Source: Anisus vortex
Taxonomy: Eukaryota > Mollusca > Gastropoda > Planorbidae
NCBI GenBank assembly: GCA_949126835.1
Contig: OX421503.1
Coordinates: 6,535,457-6,599,456, forward strand
Length of the DNA: 64,000 bases
Reading direction: 5' to 3'
In this document: positions 13,116 through 24,520 of the stretch, piece after piece
Layout: each line of letters starts with the position of its first letter
Position numbering within the stretch: the first letter of the stretch is position 1
Made by a program: the position numbers and the translations under genes
Notes under the pieces: model-generated
What the model was told of the DNA's origin: nothing
The model's input: only the letters and a program-made list of their open reading frames with translations
The model's database searches: none

Positions 13116-13519
13116 AGACAAATATAACGCTATTATAACCATCTTTTACAAGCCAATACTTCCAAATTGAAGCTCTATCAGGCAATTATACCATTTTTTT
13201 AAATTATATTTTTGTTTTGTTTTGCTAAATGTAAAAAAAAATCATCAATATATATAATTACCGTCAGTTTGTTAAAATATTTCTATATATAATATATAAT
13301 ATGTATTTTTGCTATAGGCTCTTAGGCCGTTTGACCGATGGGCACAAAACAGACGTATATATTTGAAACGTCCTTCAAAAGCTATTTTTTACTATATAAA
13401 CACAATTGCTTAATGACTTAATGCGTTCATTACTTTTTTAAAAATAAACTTAGACTTTTTACTAATCACCGTATGTTAGGTTCTAAACTAAGCGCTATTT
13501 CAGATGATGTCCCTTTGAA

Positions 13520-14230
13520 TTGAATTGAATTTTTGAATTTCCGGCCCATCAACATCGATGGTTATAGAAGGCCTTTTTGATAATAATGTTGTCATGTTTC
13601 TCTTGTATCCATTTTATTGTTCTTATATCTTTAAATTCTGTTGTACAGTTGTATGTCTTTAATATAGTTTATTATATGCTATGGTTTAATTTTGCTGAAA
13701 AGTTTATGAATAGTTCTACAGCAATAGAACCTAGGTCGAATTTCATCAAATGTATTACACTCCAATAAAATGTGAGACACTGTTAAGTTGACATTGCAGA
13801 AAGCACACATTGTAGCCATTTCTCGTTTTAAGATAAACGAATGTGTTAGTTGTGTATGTCCTGTATGTAGTCTGCAGAGAATAACTGCGTCCTTTCGAAC
13901 AAGTTGGCACGTATCATGCCAGGTTTTTGAGTTTTCCAAATACTGCAGTTTATTGCATTCGATTTTCAAGAAGTTAGTCCATTTTTCTCTTATGTGTCTA
14001 ATTATCAAAGGTCTTTTGCCTCTCTGTCAGCTTTTTCATTTCCCTCTATGCCTGCGTGACCAGGAACCCAAAAGAAAACGAATGTCCGATGCAGATATAT
14101 TCCTGGTATGACTGTTTCCCACAGCCGTAAGACAAGATAACGAATTGGATATAATAACGAAATCCTGGTTTTCTGATTCTTCTGCATTGTTTCTACGTTT
14201 CAGATTTACATTTCTTTTTATATGATCTTG
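13520..14230 (-). mobile_element. I-like LINE 3' fragment with RNase H
   Basis: Two overlapping - strand frames: 14005-14187 contains the RNase H C-terminal block FFWVPGHAGIEGNEKADREA, and 13679-14008 contains a long tail with a CxxC...H...C zinc-binding pattern (MCAFCNVNLTVSHILLEC). This order is typical of I-clade LINEs, including the Nimbus type of snails. It is 5'-truncated and frameshifted near 14005, and lies in the presumed first intron of gene A. Confidence 0.8.
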
Positions 14231-14321
14231 ATGGTTATATTTTCATTTAAATTTCTAATAAAAAACCTGTTATATTTTATTTATTTTTTTACAGAAGAAA
14301 TTAAAAAAAAAAAAATAAATC

Positions 14322-14426
14322 ATGAAGACTTCAGTTGTATTGGTCATTATGGTTGTATTGATCTCTGCCATTAATTCTGAAAAGCTGACAGAAAAGAGAT
14401 CGTCACTGTATGAACCGAAAGAAAAA
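14322..14426 (+). CDS. Gene A, signal-peptide exon
   Basis: Predicted exon 14295-14426 with acceptor tttttttacag and donor aaaaa/gtataa. It encodes 35 residues from MKTSVVLVIMVVLISAINS, a clear signal peptide with the cut probably after S19. A dibasic KR follows at residues 25-26, suggesting a short propeptide, then SSLYEPKEK. It joins in phase 0 to exons at 15128, 15725 and 17806, giving a predicted precursor of 68 residues. From residue 36 onward the product is a likely amphipathic helix with no cysteine. I recognise no family. It would be a secreted short peptide; its role is unknown. The donor (gtataa) is the weakest point of the model. Confidence 0.5.
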
Positions 14427-14744
14427 GTATAACTAGCATTTTTTTAAATGACATAACGTATGTGTATGATGTATTAAATGTTTTACAGCATTTTAAAGTG
14501 TATACGTTTTTTCAAAATTATGTAATTGTGTAAAAACTATCTAGCTTTTTATTAATTGAATAACAAATTCGACCTTAATTTCATCAATACTATCGAAGGA
14601 GTTAAACTATATAATACAATATCAATGCATCAATTCTGTTTTATTTTAAAAATCTCTTTCCTGTCTTTTGTAAATTAAAAAAAAAACCGTTTCTTGATGA
14701 GGTCTTCTTTTTTTCTAGATTTTTACACGTGTTATAGAAAGTTA

Positions 14745-14960
14745 AAACGACAGCCTTATAGTCTTCCCAATATCCGTTCCAAAAGTATGAAATCTACTTC
14801 CCATTCAACGTTATAGCGTTATTTTAAAAAGAACCTGTAAATACATTATTATAATATTTAACTTCATTAAACTCATATAGACCCTTACTATTTTCCATTT
14901 ATATTAACGTTAGTTAATACTATATTTATTTTCTTAGTTTTTTAATTGTAAAGTGTTGAT
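14745..14960 (+). mobile_element. Very decayed LINE-1 family relic
   Basis: Retains ccaatatccgttccaaaagt and tctacttcccattcaacg, matching the SGPKVWNLLPIQL region of LINE-1. The frame is destroyed. It lies in gene A's intron between 14427 and 15127. Confidence 0.5.
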
Positions 14961-15127
14961 ATTACTTATTAAAAGTATATCCATGTATTTGGTTGATTAG
15001 AAATAGTTTAGAACTATTCTTATTAAAGTTATTACTTGCATAGTTCATTTCTGTTGAACAATATCAAGTCTTTTTTTTTAAAGTTCATAGTATCAATAAC
15101 ATACATCTTATTTGGTTCATCTTTTAG

Positions 15128-15169
15128 AGTAATCCAAGAAGTATTGATCTGATAGCACTCTTTAAAGAG
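15128..15169 (+). CDS. Gene A, short exon 2 (42 nt)
   Basis: Acceptor catcttttag, exon encoding SNPRSIDLIALFKE in phase 0, donor gag/gtaaat. Length is divisible by 3. Hydrophobic residues (I, L, I, L, F) are spaced as on one face of a helix that continues into exon 3. Confidence 0.5.
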
Positions 15170-15724
15170 GTAAATTTACATTATTTAAATATATTACTCA
15201 TTGTTTTGCTGTTTTTAATTTAAAAAAAAATATATTTATTTGCAACTATATAATATCTAGTTTATTATTTAAAACATATTTAATAAATATAATTAATAAT
15301 GATAATTAATAATTAATATAATGGTTAATAGTTTTTATTATTCTAATCATTGTTTGGTGCAACACTTGTCATGAAAAATACACTTTATATTTATTGTCAT
15401 TAAAATAAACACACGTATATTATAGCATAATGAAAGACCGGAAGAATATTATAAATGACCAAATTATATATATTATATTCTTGTTTAATGTTGTGCCAAA
15501 ATAAACAATTCGATGAACAATAATGTTAGTTTAGAAAATTTAGTGACGCTTCTTCAAGAGACAATATCGTGCGGTATGTAAATAAAGAGAATGAATAATG
15601 TGGACTGTTTTTATTATGACATTCGTTATTTTTTTTATTTTTTTTTTGGTGCAAATATCTATGTTGTTTATATCTAATTTTTTTCATTATAAAAAACTCA
15701 CACGTGTTTGTAATTATTTTTTAG

Positions 15725-15757
15725 GTACAATTTAATTTAGTGGAGCAAATAGAAAAT
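15725..15757 (+). CDS. Gene A, short exon 3 (33 nt)
   Basis: Acceptor attttttag, exon encoding VQFNLVEQIEN in phase 0, strong donor aat/gtaagt. The helix pattern of exon 2 continues. A further acceptor at 15893 opens a frame (NIVSK...) that reaches a stop at 15956-15958. This could be an alternative last exon, but the exon at 17806 extends the amphipathic pattern better. Confidence 0.5.
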
Positions 15758-16169
15758 GTAAGTCTGAATTATTTACATATAATTTCACACACTGCTAGTT
15801 TATTTTTCAATTCAACGTTGTAGTTTTTTATTTAGTATAAACATTTAAAATTAATTTGATAAACTAATTACACTCTTCTTATATTACTTTAGAATATCGT
15901 CAGTAAAGATACAATAATACTAACCAGTCATTTTCATATTATACAAATCATGTTTTAGCATTTCATAAGGCTTGAGGCTCGGTAATGTTTAACTTTTTTT
16001 AAAAATGCATAGACAAGTTTTATATAAAACCAACTTTTCATCCCCTCTGTATATACTCATATTCACACGGTCCCACGACTTTTCAAGGCTGCGGTGATTA
16101 GTCCAGAATTGATGCATTGATATTGTATTATATATTTGAAAGAAAAATGTCCTGGACCCAAACGATTGT

Positions 16170-17560
16170 AAGAATTTTCGCCCATTGTGCAACCTTCCTT
16201 ACATATCAAAACTTCTGAAGAAAGCTGTGTCAAATCAGCTTGTCCGGCATATAAACAATAATAACCTACTAGATACGTTTCAGTCAGCGTATCGACTTTG
16301 GCACAGCTGTCAGACCGCACTAATTCGTTTCATGAATGATGTTCTTTGTAGTGTGGACCATGGTGATCTGACGCTCATAGTCTTAGTAGATCTTAGCGTG
16401 CTTTTGATGTCATTGACCATGGAATACTTTGTCAAGACTTCAGCATGAGGTTGGCATCACTGAGACTGCTCTTCGCAAGTTCAGTTCCTACCTGGCCGAC
16501 AGGATTCAGGGAGTTATAGTCAATCTGTTCTTTTGACAAGAAACTTTACTTATCTGTGGGTTACCGCAGGGTTTAGTTATAGGGCGCGTCCTATTCTCCG
16601 TGTATACAAGTCAGTTTGGCAAAATTATCGAGAGATATTGTGTATCTCGTAATTTTTTTGCAAATGACACGGTGCTTTACAGGAGTTTCGTCCTGAAAAT
16701 CTGCCTACGCCGCTGCTGTTGGTGATGTGGAGGAGTGCTGTCAAACAGTTAAGGCATTGATGGCTCCAAACTGTCTTAAAAAATTTATGAAAAGACATAG
16801 GCAATTATCTGTGGTTCTGAAGTCAGTCTTCAGAAAATCGCTATTACTACGTTCAAGGTTGGGGCTAACGAGATAACGTTGTCCAACACGGTTATATACC
16901 TAGGCCTTTTTATTGATATTTAAAATAACAATGGTTCCACAAATCAATGCTGTGGTGAAGGCTTGTTCGTCTCATCTACGTGCCTTAGGTCAGTTGCGAC
17001 CTAAATCAATAGAAGGACGGCCAATACCGTAGCCGTCTCTCTTATCCAGTCAAGGTTGCATTAATGCAATTTTTGTCTGTGGGGTTTGCCCCAGAACCAG
17101 CCGCAGAGATTACAAAGAGTGCAGAACACTGCGGCGCGCATTGTTTATGGGGTGAGGAGGCAAGAAAATATCTCCCCAACATTAAGGGATCTCCACTGGC
17201 TCCAGGTAATAAAGCGAATAGAGCACAAAATCATGTTCATTACGTAAGGATGCATAAAGGGCAGTGCACCTTCTTATCTGCAAGAGCTTATATAAATGCG
17301 CTCTTCAACATATTTGTTCCTTAAAACTCCTAGTTTGGATGGACACAGAGTCAGTAGCGCCTTCTCTATGGAACAGTTTATCTAAGACACTGAGATAATC
17401 TGGGACAAGATAATAATTTTAGAAACAACTTAAATACCTTTCTCTTTATCTAATACATCTACCTCTGCAAATCACACAAAGATCGCACGGAGCATGCTAA
17501 TTTAATAGCATAGATAGAAGCGCTATAAGAAATGCACATTCTTATCTTATATTTTGTCTA
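16170..17560 (+). mobile_element. LINE-2 family element, decayed
   Basis: Reverse-transcriptase blocks are readable across broken frames: PYISKLLKKAVSNQL...FQSAYR..HSCQTALIR (16185-16448), GLPQGLVIG (about 16560), and FFANDT in place of F-YADDT near 16660. The 3' UTR has agcatgctaatttaatagca and a tcttat tail. It is CR1/L2-like, 5'-truncated and inactive, and sits in the presumed last intron of gene A. Confidence 0.8.
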
Positions 17561-17805
17561 GTAAATAAATAAATTATATACACAAGACTGGCAATGAACA
17601 TTAGGTGAATATAATTTTTTTTTTTATAATTGTTTTCATGTGAAGTGACATATATATGTTTCAATAATAATTTGTATCTATTTATATCATGCAAGTTTAT
17701 TTTAATAAAAAGCTTTACACAGAGGCAGCATGCACATTATACATTTATCTACTACAATTCTACAATACTAATTGTTACATTATTTGTATTGCTACTGTTT
17801 TCCAG

Positions 17806-17832
17806 ATGCTCAATGGACAATTGAAAAGATAG
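17806..17832 (+). CDS. Gene A, last exon (27 nt with stop)
   Basis: Acceptor ctactgttttccag, phase-0 reading M-L-N-G-Q-L-K-R-stop. Joined to exon 3 it continues the helix (VEQIEN-MLNGQLKR) and ends in a basic KR. Its intron, about 2.05 kb, contains a LINE. The assignment rests on phase, splice signal and helix continuity only. Confidence 0.4.
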   Translation: MLNGQLKR

Positions 17833-18897
17833 CGAGTGACAAATAACTTCGAGAAACTATCGCATTAAGCAGCAGCTTATCTTTTTTATGTCACATAGTA
17901 AATATTTGTAATTTTTTTTGCTATTGTTTAAAAAAAAAATACTTCATGTGGGTGGCAATGTTCTTAATTATTACCATGAAAACTACATTTTGTAAACAAA
18001 GAAAAAAAATATAGCACGTTTGTTTAACAAAATACCTGTGTTTACCAATATTATTTAGATTACCCTTTTTATATTTAAACTCTTTAAGTATAGTTTATAT
18101 AAAAAAAAAGGTTATAATACTAAAATTAACAATACATTTATGGTGTAACATATTTTATTGTGTTATTTGTCCTTCCTTTTTTCAAAATTGTGTAGTTATA
18201 TTTGCGATTTGTATCTACCGGCACGCATTATAAAGACAAATGAATTATCGAATATAAATTTGACATTTAGTAGGGTGGACATAGAATAACCGAAACAAAA
18301 ATATAGTTTAAATTATATTTATTTCATTCTTATTTATCTTATTGTGTTCTAAATACACTCTTTAATTATGTTATGCGTCCTATGCGTATATTTTATTTAA
18401 GTTCAATTTTTAAAATCAAATGAACTATGTAAATCATCATTTTATATTAAATTGAAGATAAAAATAATTCAACTAGATAACCGTAAGTGTTTTCAAAATA
18501 TTATCAAGCTCTTAAACACTCTACACTCAATTTTAACATGTAATATAAATGTAAAGGCGTAAACATTTTTTTTTTACTTTTAATCAGAAATAAAGATAAG
18601 CTTATACAAACGAATTATAAACACAAATACCGGTACAGTATATCAAAACAATACTTTTATACACACTAGCTAAATGGAAAACGACGCGGACAGACCCCAG
18701 AAACTAAACAAACACTAATAGCCTTTTAAACAACACATTACAATTATTAAACACTACAGTACAATATCTTAACCAAACACACACATACACCAACGACTTC
18801 TCGCTTGACTGGTTTTCACTGCGAGAGAGGAGAACCGATTGCCAGTTTGACGAGGGAGGGACTTGGAAGAACTCTGAGTGGCCTCCTCTTTACTCCC

Positions 18898-19077
18898 CAG
18901 GGCCCTCAAATAGGGGGGGGGGCGGAGGGGTGCATATGCCCGAGGGCGGCACTTCCAGTGGGGCGGCAAATCTAGTCTAAATATAGCAACTATAGCACTA
19001 AACAAGAAGTTACAGTATGCAAAAGGCGGCGCTGAAACTTTTGCACTGGGGCGCTACATAAGCTTGTTAAGGCACTA
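18898..19077 (-). mobile_element. hAT MITE, 180 bp, with 8-bp target duplication
   Basis: Ends are cagggccct and aggcacta. The flanks are ttactccc on both sides (18890-18897 and 19078-19085), the 8-bp duplication expected of hAT. The internal sequence (agcactaaacaagaagttac) matches the inverted copy at 36333-36501. The SD1 partner near 1275 has an uninterrupted tttacccca, an empty site. Confidence 0.85.
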
Positions 19078-19363
19078 TTACTCCCCCCCCCCCCACTGGT
19101 TAACACTTGTATTTACTGTACACATTTATTAGTATTATTTATGAAATAAATGTTTTTCAAACTATTTTCAATAATTTAATTATCGCAAATCGAGAAGTCG
19201 GCAAAACGAAGTGTTGAACATTTTATAGTTTAATTATTATCAACCAAAAGTTTTGTACGCCTTGTTTGAATTTTTTAGTATTTGTCGGTTTTAAATTTCG
19301 CCAATTTGTTTCAAACAGTTGACATAAACCGAGGTTATACTTAATACTTAATAATTATGTTAA

Positions 19364-19437
19364 CCCTTACAGTCCCGGGCGCGTATATAGCGGAACTGAA
19401 GGCAGCATAGATAGAAGTAGGTCGGTTACGGGAAGGG
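19364..19437. mobile_element. piggyBac-type MITE, 74 bp
   Basis: Starts CCCTTacagtcccgg and ends cgggAAGGG, bounded by TTAA on both sides (19360-19363 and 19438-19441). A near-identical copy is at 36249-36321. TTAA flanks and CCC/GGG tips are the piggyBac signature. Confidence 0.75.
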
Positions 19438-19539
19438 TTAAATGTACTAGTTTGTGCATGTTCTTTTTCCAGATAATTTTTATTTCATTTTCTATGTGTG
19501 AATGTATGTTTTGATTTCATTAATTTATTTCATTAATGT

Positions 19540-19678
19540 GCCGTATTGCTGTTGAGAGTTAACACCCTTGTCCCTTATACAAGTCAATCATTTATGACTG
19601 ACTTGTAATTTACAAGTCAGTCATAAAAGATTGACTTGTAAAAGGGGCAAGGGTGTTAACTCTCAACAGCAATACGGC
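19540..19678. mobile_element. 139-bp near-perfect hairpin (foldback MITE)
   Basis: The two arms of about 68 bp (starting gccgtattgctgttgagagt) differ at only about three positions and meet at a loop of a few bases. No coding content. A clear target duplication was not found. Confidence 0.8.
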
Positions 19679-19679
19679 C

Positions 19680-20760
19680 AATTGGTGTCGCGCGTTAGAC
19701 ACACGAACAATCGGAATGGGGCAGGGGACCGGCTCGTCTTCTGATAAATGGGTTGATGATATTACCTCAACCCTGGTTCCTTGAAATTGATATAGATTCT
19801 CCGTATTACCGTGCGGCTAGCACAGATTGCTGAAGTAACTTATTTGAAGTAATCCAAGCAGAGACACGATACTCCAAGCGGACAGACACAATACAAAACA
19901 GACTCTATATTTCAACGTTTCAAAATATGTTTAATTTAGTCAGGATTAGCCAATGGCCTCTGTATGATATATTTGCAGGAAATAAATGGTTTACAGTAGG
20001 CTGAATGACGAAGTCTCTTATCAAGGAAGTTATAATCTATATACAGGTTCTAACTATACAGTATCAGTGAGTGTCTAACTACTGGCGACTACCCACTGAC
20101 GCGTCTCTAAACAAACTAATGGTCATCCCATGTGTTCAAACTAGAGTGGACTGGAGTAAGGGTTTGGAAGGGGGAGGTATATTTACCCAACACGTCTATA
20201 ATGAAGTGCCCCTGGTAGAGTGATGGGTAGGGCAAAGGGAAGGTGTTTTGTGGCCCCCGCAGGTACATCCGACGGCTCTTGATGTTCTCAAATCTGCTAA
20301 ACGCCGACGGCTTATTACGCAAGTGTTAACTGCGAAATCCCCTGCCCAAAAGCGAACGGACAGTGAGTGGGGAAGGGCTGGGGAGGCGTTGCGTTGATGG
20401 CGCATTGGAAGCTTAACATGTAACTGTATCGGAAGGGGGGAGTTTGTAGTTACATCAAAGATGTGTATATGTGTATATATGTATACGATATATAAAATAC
20501 GTATGTGTAACATAGCGTAGTTAATCAATTACGACATAAAGGCATCATACTGATTACAAATACAACATACACCCTTCATCTTCACATTGGTTCGTACCGC
20601 TAGATAAGTACTGAATAAAGCTTTGCAAGTTGGTGCTATTTGAATGGTCGTGCTTTTGGCGCCAGGCTGAGCAGGGTAACTAAAAGCCGAACCCATCACA
20701 GCTGCTATGTTTAGTTGTAATGGCGTCAAATGTTTATCATATCAAAGAGACTGTAACTAG
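19680..20760. other. GC-richer stretch, not assigned
   Basis: 20090-20420 is richer in G+C than its surroundings and has open frames on the - strand (20116-20322, 20196-20528), with no domain or splice pattern I recognise. It may be part of an unrecognised element. Confidence 0.4.
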
Positions 20761-21530
20761 GTTTCAATGATTATTTAAAATACAAAAGTAAATAATACAC
20801 ACATTATGTTGAGTTGTTGGGTGACTGATAAAATACAAATATAAACAAACTATTTTGCTTCATGATGTATGCATATTGTTTTTATTGTCACATACCTACC
20901 AAGGACAGTTTAAGCAAAATTAAAAAAAAATATAAAATTATAAATTTTTAGCAAATTGAAAGTTTTTTTTTTCTTGGAATAAATGTTTGAGCAAAATAGT
21001 TTTATTGTTTTAAATAAATATTTCTTCACGTTATTTAGTCACTTGGGTTGGCTTTCTGTAGAACTTGAGATTTAGTCATGCACATCCTTTATAGAGAAAA
21101 ACAATAACAATGAGAAAGAGGAACAACGAGAAATAAAATAATTGTGCGACCCACACAAAGGAAAATAATGAATTCACATAATAATATACTAGTATACGCA
21201 AAAACAATTAAAACATTACTAAAAAAACGAATAAAAATACTTTTAAAAAGAACTAAACACCCCGATCCTCTGAATGATCGACTATCATTCTTCATTTTTC
21301 TTTTAATAACACAACTTTAATTTGTAGTTTTTATAATCAGACTACCATTAACCCCTCTCTCCCCTCGACGCTTTAAAAAAAACAACAACTAAATTTTACA
21401 CAAAAATAAGCAACATTCACTTTTATGTAATATTGATTTTGTCCTGAGATAATTAAATCATCTAATACTTTTTCACAAATATAGCCTTAGCCTTTCAGCG
21501 TACAATCAGCAGTACTAATTGATAGTCGAG
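20760..21530. other. Gene-free stretch
   Basis: AT-rich, no recognisable exon or repeat. It lies downstream of the last gene B exon found. Confidence 0.5.
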
Positions 21531-22225
21531 ATACTGAAATTAAGTAAATTATCAGTAATTAAATTATATATTCATGAGTTTAATATTTTCATTTAGAATA
21601 ATGATTTTGTCCAATTGAAAATGGTAACAGTATATGTTTTATACATTTCATATTATTCGGGCGAGTTAAAGATTGTGGATGTGCTGATTGAAAAGACTAA
21701 TCAAGTGCCAATAATTATATCTAAACTAGCCTTACATGTTAAAGGGTCTTCTAAAATCAAGACAAATAATTTCTTAACCATAAATTTTATTACGTATTAA
21801 ATGTCACTATTTTTTTTTTTGACTATATGCAGTTAAATATATATTTGGATATAGAAGTTAGTTATCTATTAAATAATATAATATGTAAGTTAATTTTTAA
21901 ATGTTTTAATTTGAGCAAGTGGTGGCGGTCTAGCATGCTTATACATATATATATATATATATATATAGGAAACTAAAAAAAAGCAACTCATTGTTGATAA
22001 CTACAGTTCTAAACAGAAGGACACTGTACCTTTCATTGTTATATGGAGACTAATTAGAGTGAGAAGGGGGAGGGGAGGGTGGATAATGACCCACACATTT
22101 TTTTTTTTATTTAATTTAATTCAAATTTTCACTAATGTGAAAATCAAGTTGACGATTCACTGTAAAATCTAATGTTTAATTATCTGATCCCTTATAAAAA
22201 TAAATAAATAGTTTGTATGCCGACC

Positions 22226-22248
22226 CAGTAGGGGGGGGGGGGGGGCCC
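22226..22248 (+). repeat. Poly-G tract
   Basis: Long uninterrupted G run next to ggcccgat. A similar run lies at the matching place in the other SD3 unit (25325-25341), preceded by GT repeats. Confidence 0.85.
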
Positions 22249-22536
22249 GATGTGATTGATCAAAGTTTATTGAGTAATTTAAAAAAAATGCACAGTATAT
22301 TAAAGCGGTAAATGTTTAGTATATTAAAATAATTTTTGTACAATTCCTTCACAATTTGATTGGTTCATTGTTACTTTGTAGGTTCACGACCCGCTCACAC
22401 TAGAACTCGTCGTTAAAATATATGTTAAAATATATGTATAATAGTTTAATTAGATAAAGTACAAAGATTGAGCATAATTAAGAATATGTTAGATTTAATA
22501 AACATATATATCAATTTAATAACAACTTACATAATT

Positions 22537-22566
22537 TTAGACCTCTTTCATACGCCATTCTCCGGA
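22537..22566 (-). CDS. Gene B, short exon with stop (left SD3 unit)
   Basis: On the - strand: acceptor attttttttag, phase-0 reading S-G-E-W-R-M-K-E-V-stop. A donor-like gtaagtt follows at 22530, giving a 36-nt exon-like segment 22566-22531. It lies at the same position in its SD3 unit as the 39-nt exon at 25784-25746, so it is a duplicated, diverged exon. It may be the last coding exon of gene B or a dead copy. Confidence 0.4.
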   Translation of the reverse strand, partial: SGEWRMKEV

Positions 22567-22994
22567 CTAAAAAAATAGAATGATGTAATAATGGTATCAT
22601 AATAATTAAGCTTATTAAGGCTAGTCAAAATACGTTTTATTGCTTACTTCTAAGATGACTAAGCGACAACGCCACTGTATGCGTATATCTAACGTACAAA
22701 TATCATAAAAGAGGTTTTGAAAGATTAATGACAGTAATTTAATATATATATATTCATGATTTTAATCTTGTCATTTAGAATAATGTCATTTTCAAATTGA
22801 CAATATTAACAGTAAAATACGGTTGTTCTAATAATGTGCTTTAATAGTGATAAAGATGTCTCTACATCTTTGAAACGTATTATAGTATGTTTGATACACT
22901 GTACGGACATTTGATCCCGCGACTATCAATCCCTCAGACTTAATCCCACGACAGGCAGTCCCCTTTAAACCTAATCACGCGATACTTAATCCTC

Positions 22995-23430
22995 CTTACC
23001 GACCGATTGTTCCATTAACACCATATACCGACCGATTGTTCCATTAACACCATATACCGACCGATTGTTTCATTAACACCATATACCGACCGATTGTTTC
23101 ATTAACACCATATACCGACTGATTGTTCCATTAACACCATATACCGACCGATTGTTCCATTAACACCATATACCGACCGATTGTTCCATTAACACCATAT
23201 ACCGACCGATTGTACCATTAAAACCTTATACCGACCGATTGTTCCATTAACACCATATACCGACCGATTGTTCCATTAACACCATATACCGAGCGATTGT
23301 TCCATTAACACCATATACCGACCGATTGTTCCATTAACACCATATACCGACCGATTGTTCCATTAACACCATATACCGACCGATTGTTCCATTAACACCA
23401 TATACCGACCGATTGTTCCATTAACACCTT
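22995..23430 (+). repeat. 29-bp tandem repeat inside the MULE, about 15 copies
   Basis: The unit contains ccgaccgattgttccattaa and caccatat, with few variants. It lies just inside the left terminus, among subterminal motifs of the type taatcc/cgcgac. The related MULE at 42086 lacks it. Confidence 0.9.
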
Positions 23431-23610
23431 ATCCCTCCCGCGGACATGTAAGCTAAGAAGAAGTAAAACAAATGCATTTAAACATTTAGATTTATTAATC
23501 AGTACATTTACCTTTATTAAACAGTACATGTATATTTATAGCACAATACATTTAGATTTATTTAACTGTACATTTATATTTAATAAAAACCACAGTACAT
23601 GAAATGCGAT

Positions 23611-24218
23611 TTAATAAAAGGTAATCCAAAATATGCAAGTTAAATGCAAAGTTAAATGTAAAGTGAAATAGAGAAATATAAATTTAAAAAATAAATGTCT
23701 GGCATGTAAACAATGGCGCGCAGAAAGACTAGAATTTCGCTCGAAGAGTAACGTTCCACAGCATTTTTGACACGCGTCTTCTGTGTCTGGTATCTTATGG
23801 AGACTGACGGCAGCAAACCAGCGATTCCTTGCGGAAAAGACGTTTTTTTTGCATCTGAATGTGTCTCTCGTTTCCCTTAAAGAAAATCCATAAAGTAGAA
23901 TGATGGCACTGAAAAAAAGCTTGTAGTGAGAAGTGCCAACATTCCACAGCGTTCGTTTTTCTGGCAACACATTTTGGCGCCGTTTCAAAATGATTCCATG
24001 TTTCGATGGGAAAAATTACCGGCCTGTATTGTTCTAGATCTGCGTCTACTAATATATGTATGTTCAAAATATGATAAGAGTTCAGGTATCTTTTCTGGCA
24101 TGCTATCGGCTAATATAATAACAGTGTCATCGACATCTGCAGCTGGAACCATTGCCAAAGCAGATAAACAGCGAACGGCCGTGCGTAAGCTGTCATTAGA
24201 CTCGTGATTAACTTCCAT
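23611..24218 (-). pseudogene. MULE transposase C-terminal remnant
   Basis: Across three frames the - strand reads SYFEHTYISRRR, then FPIETWNHFETAPK, then ARKTNAVECWHFSLQAF, then HHSTLWIFFK. This is the usual C-terminal region of MULE-family transposases (W-x-F then R-T-N-x-x-E-x-W-H, with a normally G before W replaced by C). Frameshifts at about 23985 and 23800 break it. The DDE core is missing. Confidence 0.75.
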
Positions 24219-24284
24219 GCCGACATCGTTAACTTTGTGTATAACGCTTTGTGTCTTATCTTATACATTACAGATGCTCTTTCT

Positions 24285-24520
24285 ATAAAGAAGATTGTTG
24301 CGTCCTACGCTCATCCGTGGTACGAGTCTAGTCTTGCATTTTTATTAATGTTTTAAATGATGTTAAGTTACTGGTGTTCCTGGTTTATTCAGGCAACCCA
24401 TTCCATGCCCGAATGCAACTCGGGAAGAAAGAGTACTTATATGCATTTGTTCTCGCATAAGGGACAAGGAAAGTGTTTTTGTCTTTATGTTTATCTGAGC
24501 TTTGCAACAGGTTGTTAAAT
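24285..24520 (-). repeat. Dispersed repeat X, copy 2, inside the MULE
   Basis: The - strand matches other X copies (catttttattaatgtttta and gttgcgtcctacgctcat read in antisense). Its place inside the MULE means it was inserted there or carried by it. Confidence 0.6.

Larger units (their letters stand above)
17490..19260 (+). repeat. Segmental duplication SD1, right copy
   Basis: See 30-1880. This copy includes the better-preserved last exon of gene A (17806-17832). Near 19200-19245 only a stub of the LINE-1 insertion remains (gtcggcaaaacgaagtgtt), so the LINE was present before the duplication and was later deleted here. Confidence 0.85.
21530..22718. repeat. Tandem duplication SD3, left unit
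   Basis: A unit of about 1.18 kb, matched by 22719-22898 plus 24898-25880 (the second unit is split by a MULE). Shared pieces include atttcttaaccataa, tttattacgtatt, and the pair aaaatcaagt / cactgtaaaa. Each unit carries one short - strand exon of gene B at the same position. Confidence 0.8.

Noticed and set aside
15893..15958. Acceptor plus 21-codon frame as gene A's last exon
   Set aside because: Possible, but the exon at 17806 continues the amphipathic pattern and ends after a basic pair. Kept as an alternative only.
20116..20528. Open frames in the GC-rich stretch as a gene
   Set aside because: No recognisable domain, low-complexity composition and no splice sites that link them.
22641..22690. 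Further - strand micro-exon after gcttac in the left SD3 unit
   Set aside because: 41 nt, a weak acceptor, and the donor is not kept in the partner unit.
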